Counted from the stretch's first letter, positions 16,491 through 27,266 are shown. The stretch is 50,926 nt of DNA from an uncultured Collinsella sp. (GCA_958369225.1 CATXID010000010.1:1-50926), one strand, 5' to 3'. The notes: a model not told the origin generated them from the letters alone. A program made the numbers and translations.

Positions 16491-18668
16491 ATGAACCTCC
16501 GCTCATCTCTTGCCTGCACCTCGAGCGATATCGCTCGCTGGGGGCTGCGCTCCGTCCTCAAGCGCCAGGGCGGCGTGCTTCCCGGCCGCATCGCCATGAA
16601 AATCGACCCCGAGCTGCTAAGCGACCTCGCGAGCCTGGTCGACCGCAGCGTGGTGATCACCGGCACCAACGGCAAGACCACAACCTCCAACCTCATCGCC
16701 GACGCCGTTGCTGCCAGCGGCGCTAACGTGGTGTGCAACCGTGCCGGCAACAATATGGAGCCTGGTGTGGTGGGTGCTCTGCTCGAGGCCCGCGGCGGCC
16801 TTAAGCACACCAGCAGCGGCAAGCGCGTGGGCGTTTTTGAGTGCGACGAGCTCTACACCGTACGCGTTCTGCCCAAGCTCAAGCCGACGTACTTTGTGCT
16901 GCTCAACCTGTTCCGCGACCAGCTGGACCGTTACGGCGAGATCGACCACACCCAGGACGTCATCATCCACGCGCTGGAGCTTTCACCGGCAACGACGCTC
17001 ATCTACAACGCAGACGACCCGCTGTGTGCCGCGATCGCCGCGCGCGTTCCCAATGCAAGCATCGCCTTTGGCATCGACGGTGCCACGGGCACCGAGTCCG
17101 ATCGCATTAGCGACTCGCGTTTTTGCTCACAGTGCAACGCGCCGTTGGAGTACGACTATGTGCAGTACGGACAGCTTGGAGCCTATCATTGTCCTTCGTG
17201 TGGATGGGAGCGTCCCGCGCTTGTCCGTCGCGTGACGGGCGTGGAGCTCGGCTGCGACGGTTACGGCTTTGACCTGAACTTTGGACCCGATACCGACGCG
17301 CCCGCCACGCACATCACCACGCGCTACAACGGCCTGTACATGGTCTATAACGTTGCCGCCGCCTTCTTTGCGGCGCGCGAGCTGGGCGTGGACGCAGCCC
17401 ATCTGCAGCCCACGCTCGATGCCTACGTCCCCGCCGGCGGGCGTATGGGCCGCTGGGAGATCGCCGGCCGTACCGTCGAGGCAAACCTGGCCAAAAATCC
17501 CGTGGGTTTTGATCGCCAGATTCAGTCCATTAAAACGGCAGGCGGCAGACTCTGCGCCTTCTTCCTCAACGACAACGATGCCGACGGCCACGATGTATCG
17601 TGGATCTACGACGTCGACTTTGAGCGCATCGCCGACGCAACGGGACTTGTCGCCTTTGCCGGCGGCACGCGCGCGCACGACATGCAGGTACGCCTCAAGT
17701 ACGCTGGCATCGATGCCACGATTATCTCGAATATCGAGCAGGCGATCGGTGCCGTTGCGGATGAAGCCGCCGGCGACACTTTCTATGCCGTCGCCAACTA
17801 CACGGCCTTTCCGCCGCTGGTCAAGGAGCTCGACGGGCTCAAAGGCACCGATGCGGCTACGGTTACCGCCCACGCTGCAACGTGTGCCGATGGCAGTGCC
17901 GTCCCCGCCGACGTCGCTCCGACCGAGCTTTCGCGCCCCCTGCGCATCGTCTATCTGTATCCCGACGCCCTCAACCTCTACGGCGACGGCGGCAACGTCA
18001 TCGCCCTCGAGCGCCGCTGCGCCTGGCGCGGCATCCCCGTTCGCGTGGACGAGGTCCGTATGGGCGAGGTGCTCGATCTCACCGACGCCGACATCGTCAT
18101 GATGGGCGGTGGCTCCGATCGCGACCAGCTGGCCGTGGCGCACGAGCTGCTCGCTCAAAAAGACAAGGTTGCGGCCTATGTTGAGGACGGCGGCACACTG
18201 CTCGCCATCTGTGGTAGCTATCAGCTGCTCGGCCGTTCGTACTACATGGGCGACGATCGCATTGAGGGCCTGGGCGTCATTGCCGCCGAGACTGTGCGCG
18301 GCTCCGACCGCCTGATCGGCAACGTCGCCGTCAAGACCGACCTGGCACCTGAGCCCTTTGTGGGATTCGAAAACCACGGCGGCCGCACCCTGCTCGATGC
18401 AGAAGCCACGCCGCTCGGAACGTCCGTCGTCGCGGGCACCGGCAACAACGGCGACGATGGCTTTGAGGGTCTCATCTACAAGGGTGTCATCGGCACGTAC
18501 CTGCACGGACCGGCGCTGCCCAAGAATCCCGAGCTCGCCGACTGGCTCATTACGCACGCCCTCGAGCGCCGCGGCGATGCGCAGGCCACAGCCCTGCTGC
18601 CGCTCAAGCCCCTCGACGACACCTACGAGCGCGCCGCCCACGACGCCGCCATGAAGCTCCTCCCCTAA
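16491..18668 (+). CDS. MurT-GatD fusion: lipid II isoglutaminyl synthase in one chain
   Basis: 725 aa. Residues ~1-450 are MurT: Mur-ligase P-loop GTNGKTTT (58-65), a four-Cys ribbon (Cys212, 215, 234, 237) typical of MurT, and the DUF1727 signature LAKNPVGFDRQ near 333-343. Residues ~452-482 are an Ala/Thr-rich linker. Residues ~483-700 are GatD: LYPDALNLYGDGGNV, the nucleophile Cys574 in LAICGSYQ, and His672 in TYLHGP. Together they amidate the D-Glu of the peptidoglycan stem peptide using glutamine and ATP. In the well-known Staphylococcus and Streptococcus systems these are two separate proteins. The frame is continuous across the junction. The start is ATG 16491. Confidence 0.92.
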   Translation: MNLRSSLACTSSDIARWGLRSVLKRQGGVLPGRIAMKIDPELLSDLASLVDRSVVITGTNGKTTTSNLIADAVAASGANVVCNRAGNNMEPGVVGALLEARGGLKHTSSGKRVGVFECDELYTVRVLPKLKPTYFVLLNLFRDQLDRYGEIDHTQDVIIHALELSPATTLIYNADDPLCAAIAARVPNASIAFGIDGATGTESDRISDSRFCSQCNAPLEYDYVQYGQLGAYHCPSCGWERPALVRRVTGVELGCDGYGFDLNFGPDTDAPATHITTRYNGLYMVYNVAAAFFAARELGVDAAHLQPTLDAYVPAGGRMGRWEIAGRTVEANLAKNPVGFDRQIQSIKTAGGRLCAFFLNDNDADGHDVSWIYDVDFERIADATGLVAFAGGTRAHDMQVRLKYAGIDATIISNIEQAIGAVADEAAGDTFYAVANYTAFPPLVKELDGLKGTDAATVTAHAATCADGSAVPADVAPTELSRPLRIVYLYPDALNLYGDGGNVIALERRCAWRGIPVRVDEVRMGEVLDLTDADIVMMGGGSDRDQLAVAHELLAQKDKVAAYVEDGGTLLAICGSYQLLGRSYYMGDDRIEGLGVIAAETVRGSDRLIGNVAVKTDLAPEPFVGFENHGGRTLLDAEATPLGTSVVAGTGNNGDDGFEGLIYKGVIGTYLHGPALPKNPELADWLITHALERRGDAQATALLPLKPLDDTYERAAHDAAMKLLP

Positions 18669-18675
18669 CGCCCCG

Positions 18676-18711
18676 CCACCACAAAGGGACAGGCACCTTT
18701 GTGGTGGTTTT
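18676..18711 (+). terminator. Terminator of the MurT-GatD gene
   Basis: Perfect 12-bp stem CCACCACAAAGG/CCTTTGTGGTGG with an 8-nt loop followed by TTTT, starting 8 bp after the stop codon. Confidence 0.85.
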
Positions 18712-18767
18712 CCAGTTTGCCAACGATATACGCGCCGGCAAAAAAGTCTGCTATACTCTTTCCCGCT

Positions 18768-18844
18768 GTCCCCATCGTCTAGCGGCCAAGGACGCCACCC
18801 TTTCAAGGTGGATATCGCGGGTTCGAATCCCGCTGGGGGCACCA
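18768..18844 (+). tRNA. tRNA-Glu (anticodon UUC)
   Basis: A complete cloverleaf: acceptor GTCCCCA pairing with TGGGGGC, D-arm, anticodon stem CCACC/GGTGG with loop CTTTCAA (anticodon TTC at 18802-18804), T-arm GCGGG-TTCGAAT-CCCGC, discriminator A and encoded CCA. A TATACT -10 hexamer lies at 18752-18757. A terminator follows at once. Confidence 0.97.
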
Positions 18845-18856
18845 TTTGAAATCTGA

Positions 18857-18889
18857 AGCCCGTTACCAATTCGGTGACGGGCTTTTTTT
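18857..18889 (+). terminator. Terminator of tRNA-Glu
   Basis: Stem AGCCCGTTACC/GGTGACGGGCT (one wobble) with a short loop, followed by seven T. It sits 12 bp past the tRNA 3' end. Confidence 0.9.
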
Positions 18890-18976
18890 CTTCCCCAACG
18901 TCGAGATTCGAACCCGACAGGGTGCGAATCCCGGCAAATCGGCGGCAAAACGGGCTTCAAAGCGTCCTTCGCAATC

Positions 18977-19011
18977 AAAAAGCCGGGGCCCGTGCGATGC
19001 GGACCCCGGCT
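18977..19011 (-). terminator. Terminator of glutamine synthetase
   Basis: Minus-strand stem AGCCGGGG...CCCCGGCT (18981-18988 and 19004-19011) with further CCG/CGG pairing, followed by a T run (complement of 18977-18980). It is 30 bp downstream of the glnN stop. Confidence 0.9.
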
Positions 19012-19040
19012 CAATACCGTGACGATATGTCAGTTACGTT

Positions 19041-21128
<2,088 letters not shown>

Positions 21129-21212
21129 ACGGAACTCCCTTCGTATCGGCACCGCGTGAGAAGCGGTGTTGATTACTAACGAACGAGTCATAGCTTAGAC
21201 TCGCCGTGTTTC

Positions 21213-21241
21213 CGCGACATTACCGTTATGTTGCTGTCGCG
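21213..21241. promoter_or_regulatory. Dyad upstream of glnN
   Basis: CGCGACA (21213-21219) and TGTCGCG (21235-21241) are inverted copies 15 bp apart, about 85 bp upstream of the glnN ATG. The role is inferred from position only. Confidence 0.35.
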
Positions 21242-21551
21242 AAACCAATCAATGAGGTTACCGCATCACAGCGGCGCTGCCGCCCTTAATGGCCAATCAA
21301 CTGTATAAATTGCAGACCTCTCCCCATAGTTTAAGGGTAGTCAATTTGGGATGGGGCTCTATTAACTGGTATTTCGCATCAAATACCATTCAATATAGCC
21401 CCATCCTAGATTGACCGCTCTGTTATAGGAAATGCCGATAGCGAAACATCTTCGATTGGTATCCCCAAATAGCGAGCGAAACTCCACCGTAGCACAGTGG
21501 TGCTGTAGAATCCTTACAACACATCGCACTAAATATCTAAAGGAGCACGAT
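21242..21551. other. glnN-metF divergent gap
   Basis: No gene is seen. The main content is the long imperfect hairpin at 21340-21415 listed separately. The AAAGGAG ribosome site of metF is at its right end. A short frame reading leftward through it has no family resemblance. Confidence 0.5.
21340..21415. repeat. 76-nt near-perfect inverted repeat (hairpin element)
   Basis: Three nested stems share one centre at 21377.5. The outer stem is GTCAAT/ATTGAC. The middle one is GGATGGGGCT/AGCCCCATCC, continuing after one mismatch with TATT/AATA. The inner one is TGGTATTT/AAATACCA, closing on the 6-nt loop CGCATC. Only small internal bulges break the pairing. There is no T run on either side, so a plain terminator is unlikely. 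It could be a MITE-like palindrome or a leader RNA structure of metF, whose ATG lies 136 bp downstream. Confidence 0.75.
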
Positions 21552-22424
21552 ATGCGCGTCGACGAGGTTTTTAAGCAGGCAGCATCCCAGGGCACCGCAC
21601 CCGTTTCGTTTGAGATGTTCCCGCCCAAGGGCGAGCTTACCCTCGACACGGCTCGCGAGGTGGCAGGCAATTTGTGCAAGCTTTCGCCGAGCTTTGTCTC
21701 GGTCACCTGTTCTGCCGGCGGCTCGGGCAACGGCGCCGCCACCGCCCCCATCGCGCATATGATTACGAGCGAATTCGATACACCCTCGGTGGCACACCTT
21801 ACCTGTGTGGGCCGCTCGCACGCCGATATCGCCGCCAAGATCGACGAGTATCGCACCGCCGGCGTTGAAAACATCCTGGCCCTGCGTGGTGATCTTCCCG
21901 CTGGCGCGACCGAGGACGACAAGCCCGCCTCTGACTACGCCTACGCCCGTGACCTCATCCCCGAGCTCGTCGACGCCGGCTTTTGCGTGGGCGCCGCAGC
22001 CTACCCCGAGGGTCACATTGCCTGCGAGGATCTCAACCTCTCGGTCGAGCACCTCAAGCAAAAGCAAGACGCCGGCGCGAGCTTCTTTGTGACACAGCTC
22101 TTCTTTGATAACGAGTGCTTCTATCGCTTCCGCGAGCTTGCCGACAAAGCCGGCATCACCGTGCCCATCACCGCGGGCATCATGCCGTTTATGGGCAAGT
22201 CGCAAATCAGCCGCATGGTCTTTATGTGCGGCGCATCGCTGCCCTCCCCCGTCATCAAGATTCTCGCCAAGTACGAGAACGACCCCGAGAGCCTGCAGGC
22301 AGCCGGTGTAGATTATGCTGCTCGTCAGCTTTGCGACCTTAAGGAGCACGGTGCCGACGGTCTGCACCTGTACACTATGAACCGTCCTGCAATCGCCGCG
22401 ACCATTATGGAGCGCCTGGGGTAA
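21552..22424 (+). CDS. metF: Methylenetetrahydrofolate reductase
   Basis: 290 aa from ATG 21552 (AAAGGAG upstream); the long in-frame 5' extension was rejected. It reduces 5,10-methylene-THF to 5-methyl-THF, the methyl donor for methionine synthase. Family motifs: SFEMFPPKG near the N-terminus, CAGGSGNG-like substrate loop (CSAGGSGNG), LALRGDLPAG and the flavin-binding AAAYPEGH. The stop overlaps the next start (TAATG), so the three downstream genes form one methionine operon. Confidence 0.95.
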   Translation: MRVDEVFKQAASQGTAPVSFEMFPPKGELTLDTAREVAGNLCKLSPSFVSVTCSAGGSGNGAATAPIAHMITSEFDTPSVAHLTCVGRSHADIAAKIDEYRTAGVENILALRGDLPAGATEDDKPASDYAYARDLIPELVDAGFCVGAAAYPEGHIACEDLNLSVEHLKQKQDAGASFFVTQLFFDNECFYRFRELADKAGITVPITAGIMPFMGKSQISRMVFMCGASLPSPVIKILAKYENDPESLQAAGVDYAARQLCDLKEHGADGLHLYTMNRPAIAATIMERLG

Positions 22425-23212
22425 TGGAAAAACCGCACGTCGATACAACCGTTGTTGAAGTGCCGGCCGACCTTGCGTCGCCGGCGCTTTACCGTATCGA
22501 CGCTGCCCACCGCCCTCGTGTCGACCGTGCCGAGATGCTGCGGTATCTGGGCTACGGCGGCCAGCAGATTGAGCCCGAGCTGTCACGACGAATTGAGCTT
22601 GTAGTCGAGCGCCTAGAGCTGGATATCGAGCCCCGCGGCGTGCGACGCGTGTTTGCCGTCGATGCCACGGGCGTCGACGAGCAGGGCGAGCCCTGCATCC
22701 GCTTGGTTGGCACCAATGTTGAGCTGCGGGGTCGTGATATCTATCGACATCTCAAAGACGCCCGCCTGGCGGCGCTCATGGCCTGCACCCTCGGGATGTC
22801 TGCCGAACGCCGTCTGCGCACCACGGGAGCCCAGCAACCTCTGGAAGGCGCCGTGCTCGACGCCGCATGCTCTGCCTATGTGGAGGCCGCCGTCGAGCAG
22901 ATGGACCAGCAGGTCAAGGCTGCAGCCGCTGCACACGGGCTCGCCGGCAACTGGCGCTTCAGTCCCGGCTATGGCGACTGCCCGCTCTCTGCCCAGCGCT
23001 CGATCGTGGATGCACTCAATGCCACGCGCCTCATTGGACTTACCGTCACCCCCACCAGCCTGCTCATGCCCACCAAGAGCGTGACCGCTGTGATTGGTCT
23101 GTTCGACGGCGAAGTCCACGACGCCCAGAGCCGCCCCACCTGCAATATCTGCCGCATGCGCGAGCACTGCCGCTTCCGCGCCGCCCACACCACCTGCTAT
23201 TCCAGCCATTAG
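22424..23212 (+). CDS. Stand-alone MetH activation-domain-like protein
   Basis: 262 aa, translationally coupled to metF. It resembles the C-terminal SAM-binding reactivation domain of cobalamin-dependent methionine synthase: RFSPGYGDCPLSAQ and the TPTSLLMPTKSVTAVIG segment match the conserved R.s.GYg..P...q and T.s..M.P..SvsG patterns. The C-terminus adds a Cys-rich tail, CNICRMREHC...C, not found in E. coli MetH, which may bind a metal or Fe-S cluster. It should help return inactive cob(II)alamin MetH to the active form. It lies between metF and the truncated metH that lacks this domain. Confidence 0.85.
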   Translation: MEKPHVDTTVVEVPADLASPALYRIDAAHRPRVDRAEMLRYLGYGGQQIEPELSRRIELVVERLELDIEPRGVRRVFAVDATGVDEQGEPCIRLVGTNVELRGRDIYRHLKDARLAALMACTLGMSAERRLRTTGAQQPLEGAVLDAACSAYVEAAVEQMDQQVKAAAAAHGLAGNWRFSPGYGDCPLSAQRSIVDALNATRLIGLTVTPTSLLMPTKSVTAVIGLFDGEVHDAQSRPTCNICRMREHCRFRAAHTTCYSSH

Positions 23213-23221
23213 GAGCCATCG

Positions 23222-25777
23222 ATGTTTACTCCGCTTATCACTCATGATCTGGACGGCGCCGCGCTGGCGGCACCCGTTGATGCCGCACGCCGTAATGGCG
23301 CTGCATACAAGACGCGCACGATCGACGACCTTCGCATTAAGGATGACCGCCTGCGTGCCGCCATCGAGGGCACGGGACACCTGCTGTTTGACGGCGGCAT
23401 GGGCACCATGCTGCAGGCGTCCGGCATGAAGGCCGGCGCCCTGCCCGAGCTGCTCAACTTTGAGGAGCCCCAGGTCATTACCGACATTCAGTGCCAATAC
23501 GTCGAGGCCGGCTGCGACGTGATCACCGCCAACACCTTTGGCGCCAACGCCCACAAGCTCGACGGAGCCGCCACCGTGGCAGACGTCTTTGCCGCCGCTG
23601 TCGCCTGCGCCCGTGAGGCCGGCGCCCGCTACGTCGCCGGCGACATCGGCCCCATCGGCGCCCTGCTGCGTCCCCTGGGCACCCTCAGCTTTGACGAGGC
23701 CTACGACCTCTTTGCCGAGGAGGTGCGCGCCGGCGTCGCTGCGGGCGTCGACCTCTTTATTATCGAGACCATGACCGACCTTGCCGAGATCAAGGCGGCC
23801 GTCCTCGCCTGCCGCGAAAACTCCGACCTGCCCGTCTTTGCCACCATGACCTTCGAGGAAGATGGTCGCACGTTCCTGGGCACAAGTCCCGAGGTGGCCG
23901 CCATCACGCTCGACGCCATCGGCGCCGACGTCCTGGGCATCAACTGCAGCCAGGGACCAGCCGAGCTCCGAGGGCTCGCCGCGCGCATGCTCACCGTCAC
24001 CGACAAGCCCGTTATGGTGCAGGCCAATGCGGGACTGCCCCGCGTGGACGATGACGGCAATACCGTCTTTGATATCCAGGCACCCGAGTACGCCGAGGCC
24101 GTCGCCGGCATGATTGAGGACGGCGTGAGCGTCGTCGGCGGATGCTGCGGTACCACGCCCACGCACATGGCGGCACTTCGCACCCTCATCGACAACCACA
24201 CGCCCAGCCCGCGTCACCGCAAGCCCAGCATGTCGGTCACGAGTGCCCAAACGGTCGTGGACCTCCCCTGCGACGGCCATAAGATCGCCGTCATCGGCGA
24301 GCGCATCAACCCCACCGGCAAAAAGCGCCTGCAGCAGGCCCTACGCGACGGCGACCTGGACTACGTCGTGAGCCAGGGCATCAGCCAGCAGGAGCAAGGC
24401 GCCGACATTCTGGACGTCAACGTGGGCCTGCCCGAGATCGACGAGGTCAAGGTCATCCAGCAAGCGACCGAGCAGCTCCAAGGCTCCACGCTGCTGCCGC
24501 TGCAGATCGACTCCACCGACCCCGCCGCCGTCGAGGCCGCCGTGCGTCGCTACGCCGGCAAGCCCATCATCAACTCGGTCAATGGCAAACAGCAGATCAT
24601 GGACGAGATCTTCCCGCTGGTCGCCCACTATGGCACCAACGTCGTCGGCCTCACGCTCGACGAGGGCGGCATCCCCGATACCGCCGAGGCTCGCTTCGCC
24701 ATCGCCGAGCGCATCGTGGCCGAAGCCGCCCGCTACGGCATCGGCCCGGACCGCATCCTCATCGACTGCCTAGTCATGACCGCCTCGACCAACCAGCGCC
24801 AGGCTGAGCAGATCCTGCGCGCCATGTCTATGTGCAAGGAGCGCCTGGGCGTCAAGTGCGCACTCGGCGTGTCGAACATCAGCTTTGGCCTACCCGCGCG
24901 GCCGCTGCTGGGCTCGGTCTTTTTGGCCGCCGCCTTTGGTGCAGGCCTGGACGCCCCCATCATGAACCCGGGTTCCAAGCGCTTTATGGATACCGTCTAC
25001 AGCTATCGCGTGCTGAGCGTTGAGGACGAAGGCTCGACCGGATACATCGAGCGCTACGCCGGCTGGACCGACCCGTACAAGATCGCCGCGAACCCGGCGG
25101 CCGCTCAGTCAGCATCGAGCGATGCCGCGCCTACCGCAAGCACCACCGCAAGCGCCGATGACGACCCCATCCGCCACATGGTCGTCTCGGGTCGCAAGGG
25201 CGAAATCGCGGCCGAGACCGAGCGCCTGCTGGCCGACCACGACGCCATGGACCTCATCAACAACCACTTTATCCCCGCCCTCGATGAGGTCGGAGTCCTC
25301 TTTGACCAGGGCAAGTTCTTCTTGCCCCAGCTCATGGCCTCGGCCGAGGCCGCGCGCGTGGGCTTCGATACCATCAAACGCCTGATGCCCGCCGGCGAAA
25401 TTGCCGACAAGGGCAAGATCTGCGTTGCCACCGTCAAGGGCGACATCCACGACATCGGTAAGAACATCGTCAAGATGCTGCTCGATAACTACGGCTATAC
25501 CGTCTTTGACCTAGGCCGCGACGTCGACCCGCAAGAGGTGCTCAAGACCGTACAGGAGCGCGACATTAAGCTCGTCGGCCTCTCGGCGCTTATGACCACC
25601 ACGGTCGTCGCCATGGAGGAGACCATCAAGCTGCTTCATGCCGAGGTGCCGGGCGTCAAGATCATCGTAGGCGGCGCCGTACTCACCCCCGAATACGCCA
25701 AGCAGATTGGCGCGGACTACTACGCCAAGGACGCCGCCGAAAGCGCTCGTATCGCAGAAGAGGTCTTTGGGCAGTAA
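23222..25777 (+). CDS. metH: Cobalamin-dependent methionine synthase lacking the activation domain
   Basis: 851 aa against ~1,200 in E. coli. Domains in order: homocysteine methyltransferase (~residues 35-330; DGGMGTMLQ, zinc ligands in INCSQGP and GGCCGTTP), pterin-binding domain (~355-610; GERINPTGKK, NVGLPEIDE, LQIDSTDP), an Ala/Ser/Thr-rich linker (~630-655), the B12 cap (~660-735) and the cobalamin domain with the lower axial ligand His743 in GDIHDIGKNIV. It transfers methyl from 5-methyl-THF via cobalamin to homocysteine. The missing SAM-dependent reactivation domain is supplied by the preceding gene. The ATG is at 23222. Confidence 0.95.
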   Translation: MFTPLITHDLDGAALAAPVDAARRNGAAYKTRTIDDLRIKDDRLRAAIEGTGHLLFDGGMGTMLQASGMKAGALPELLNFEEPQVITDIQCQYVEAGCDVITANTFGANAHKLDGAATVADVFAAAVACAREAGARYVAGDIGPIGALLRPLGTLSFDEAYDLFAEEVRAGVAAGVDLFIIETMTDLAEIKAAVLACRENSDLPVFATMTFEEDGRTFLGTSPEVAAITLDAIGADVLGINCSQGPAELRGLAARMLTVTDKPVMVQANAGLPRVDDDGNTVFDIQAPEYAEAVAGMIEDGVSVVGGCCGTTPTHMAALRTLIDNHTPSPRHRKPSMSVTSAQTVVDLPCDGHKIAVIGERINPTGKKRLQQALRDGDLDYVVSQGISQQEQGADILDVNVGLPEIDEVKVIQQATEQLQGSTLLPLQIDSTDPAAVEAAVRRYAGKPIINSVNGKQQIMDEIFPLVAHYGTNVVGLTLDEGGIPDTAEARFAIAERIVAEAARYGIGPDRILIDCLVMTASTNQRQAEQILRAMSMCKERLGVKCALGVSNISFGLPARPLLGSVFLAAAFGAGLDAPIMNPGSKRFMDTVYSYRVLSVEDEGSTGYIERYAGWTDPYKIAANPAAAQSASSDAAPTASTTASADDDPIRHMVVSGRKGEIAAETERLLADHDAMDLINNHFIPALDEVGVLFDQGKFFLPQLMASAEAARVGFDTIKRLMPAGEIADKGKICVATVKGDIHDIGKNIVKMLLDNYGYTVFDLGRDVDPQEVLKTVQERDIKLVGLSALMTTTVVAMEETIKLLHAEVPGVKIIVGGAVLTPEYAKQIGADYYAKDAAESARIAEEVFGQ

Positions 25778-25802
25778 CACAACGGAAACAACCGAGCACC
25801 AA

Positions 25803-25840
25803 AACGTGCCGCATGCGCCACTTGGCACGTGCGGCACGTT
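25803..25840. promoter_or_regulatory. 11-bp stem dyad between metH and DUF711 gene
   Basis: AACGTGCCGCA (25803-25813) pairs perfectly with TGCGGCACGTT (25830-25840). No T run follows; instead TAGAAT (25840-25845), a plausible -10 hexamer, comes right after it. It therefore looks more like an operator/promoter structure for the downstream gene than a terminator. A related dyad lies at 14240-14264. Confidence 0.45.
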
Positions 25841-25885
25841 AGAATAGAAAAGACTATGCTCGTTTTGGCAGATAGGAGCGCAAGG

Positions 25886-27250
25886 ATGGCGATCACGCCC
25901 GCAGAAATCGCGGAAACCCGCGGCATGGTTGAGGAGCAGAACCTCGACATCAGGACCATCACCATGGGTGTTTCGCTCATGGGTTGCGGTGACGAGAACC
26001 TCGACCGCATGTGCACGAAGATCTACGACCACGTGACGCACACGGCTGAACATCTGGTCGAGACCGCCGAGAACCTCGAGCGCGAGTACGGTATCCCCAT
26101 CGTCAACAAGCGCGTCTCCGTCACCCCGGTGGCGCAGATCGCCGCTTGCTGCAAGGATGAGGACCTCACCCCCATCGCGCATGCCCTCGACCGTGCGGCC
26201 GAGACCCTCGGCATCGACTACCTGGGCGGCTTCTCCGCGCTCGTCCAGAAGGGCATCGGCGACGCCGACCGCCGCGTCATCCAGTCCATCCCGCAGGCGC
26301 TCGCCACCACGAGTCGCGTCTGCTCCAGCGTCAACGTCGCCAGCCTGCGCGCCGGCATCAACATGGACGCCGTGCTCATGGCTGCGCAGACCATCATCGA
26401 CGCCGCTAAGCTCACGGCCGACCAGGACTCCGTCGGCGCTTCCAAGTTTGTCTGCTTTGCCAACATGGTCGAGGACTCCCCGTTCATGGCGGGCGCTGTC
26501 CACGGCGGTGGCGAGGCCGACGCCGTCATCAACGTAGGCGTCTCGGGCCCCGGCGTTATGGCCGCAGCCCTGGAGACGCTGCCCGATTCCGCATCGATGA
26601 TGGAGGTCGCCGAGAAGATTAAGCAGACCGCCTTTAAGATCACCCGCGCCGGTGAGCTCATGAGCCGCGAGGCCGCCCATCGCCTGGGTGTCGAGAAGGG
26701 CATCGTCGACCTGTCGCTGGCCCCCACGCCTGCCATCGGCGACTCCGTTGCCCGCATCCTCGAGATCATCGGTGTTGGCACCTGCGGTGGCCCCGGCACG
26801 ACCTGCGCACTCGCCATGCTCAACGATGCCGTCAAGAAGGGCGGCGTCATGGCCAGCTCCAGCGTGGGCGGTCTCTCCGGCGCTTTTATCCCCGTGTCCG
26901 AGGATGCCGGCATGATCGCCGCCGTCGAGGCTGGCGCGCTTTCGCTCGAGAAACTCGAGGCCATGACCTGCGTGTGCTCCGTTGGCCTGGACATGATCGC
27001 CATCCCCGGTGACACCCCGGTCGAGACCATCGCCGGCATCATCGCCGACGAGATGGCTATCGGCGTCATCAACAACAAGACCACGGCCGTCCGCGTGATT
27101 CCCGCCATTGGCAAGGGCGTGGGCGACTGCGTCGAGTACGGCGGCCTGTTCGGCCGTGCGCCCATCATGCCGGTGAACCCCAACGCCGGCACCGTGCTTG
27201 CCCACCGTGGTGGACGCTTCCCGGCACCGCTGAACTCGCTGAAGAACTAG
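25886..27250 (+). CDS. PFL-like DUF711 (UPF0210) family protein
   Basis: 454 aa from ATG 25886 (AGGAG seven bases upstream). Start region MAITPAEIAETRGMVEEQNLDIRTITMGVSL is typical of UPF0210. The protein contains GVGTCGGPGTTCALAMLNDAVKKGG and CVCSVGLDMIAIPGDTP, conserved Gly/Cys-rich segments of the family. Structural relatives belong to the pyruvate formate-lyase/ribonucleotide-reductase-like fold, but no glycyl radical motif is seen. Biochemical role is not established. A DUF710/ACT partner gene, often next to DUF711, is not adjacent here. Confidence 0.85.
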   Translation: MAITPAEIAETRGMVEEQNLDIRTITMGVSLMGCGDENLDRMCTKIYDHVTHTAEHLVETAENLEREYGIPIVNKRVSVTPVAQIAACCKDEDLTPIAHALDRAAETLGIDYLGGFSALVQKGIGDADRRVIQSIPQALATTSRVCSSVNVASLRAGINMDAVLMAAQTIIDAAKLTADQDSVGASKFVCFANMVEDSPFMAGAVHGGGEADAVINVGVSGPGVMAAALETLPDSASMMEVAEKIKQTAFKITRAGELMSREAAHRLGVEKGIVDLSLAPTPAIGDSVARILEIIGVGTCGGPGTTCALAMLNDAVKKGGVMASSSVGGLSGAFIPVSEDAGMIAAVEAGALSLEKLEAMTCVCSVGLDMIAIPGDTPVETIAGIIADEMAIGVINNKTTAVRVIPAIGKGVGDCVEYGGLFGRAPIMPVNPNAGTVLAHRGGRFPAPLNSLKN

Positions 27251-27266
27251 CTGAGGGTTCGGGCGA

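Noticed and set aside
17127..18869. 580-aa minus-strand frame over MurT-GatD and the tRNA
   Set aside because: Overlaps a conserved gene, and its start contains the antisense of tRNA-Glu (the well-known spurious PAGFEPA...TL string).
18751..19014. 87-aa minus-strand frame with a GIRTRDIHLER segment
   Set aside because: This string is a common false protein from the reverse strand of a tRNA gene.
21242..21551. Cobalamin or SAM riboswitch before metF
   Set aside because: No B12-box or S-box consensus was found; only the symmetrical hairpin is present.
22613..24280. 555-aa minus-strand frame over metH
   Set aside because: Antisense to metH and the activation-domain gene; no recognisable domain.
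25511..27205. 564-aa minus-strand frame over metH end and DUF711
   Set aside because: Antisense of conserved genes, Asp/Gly/His-rich and without motifs.
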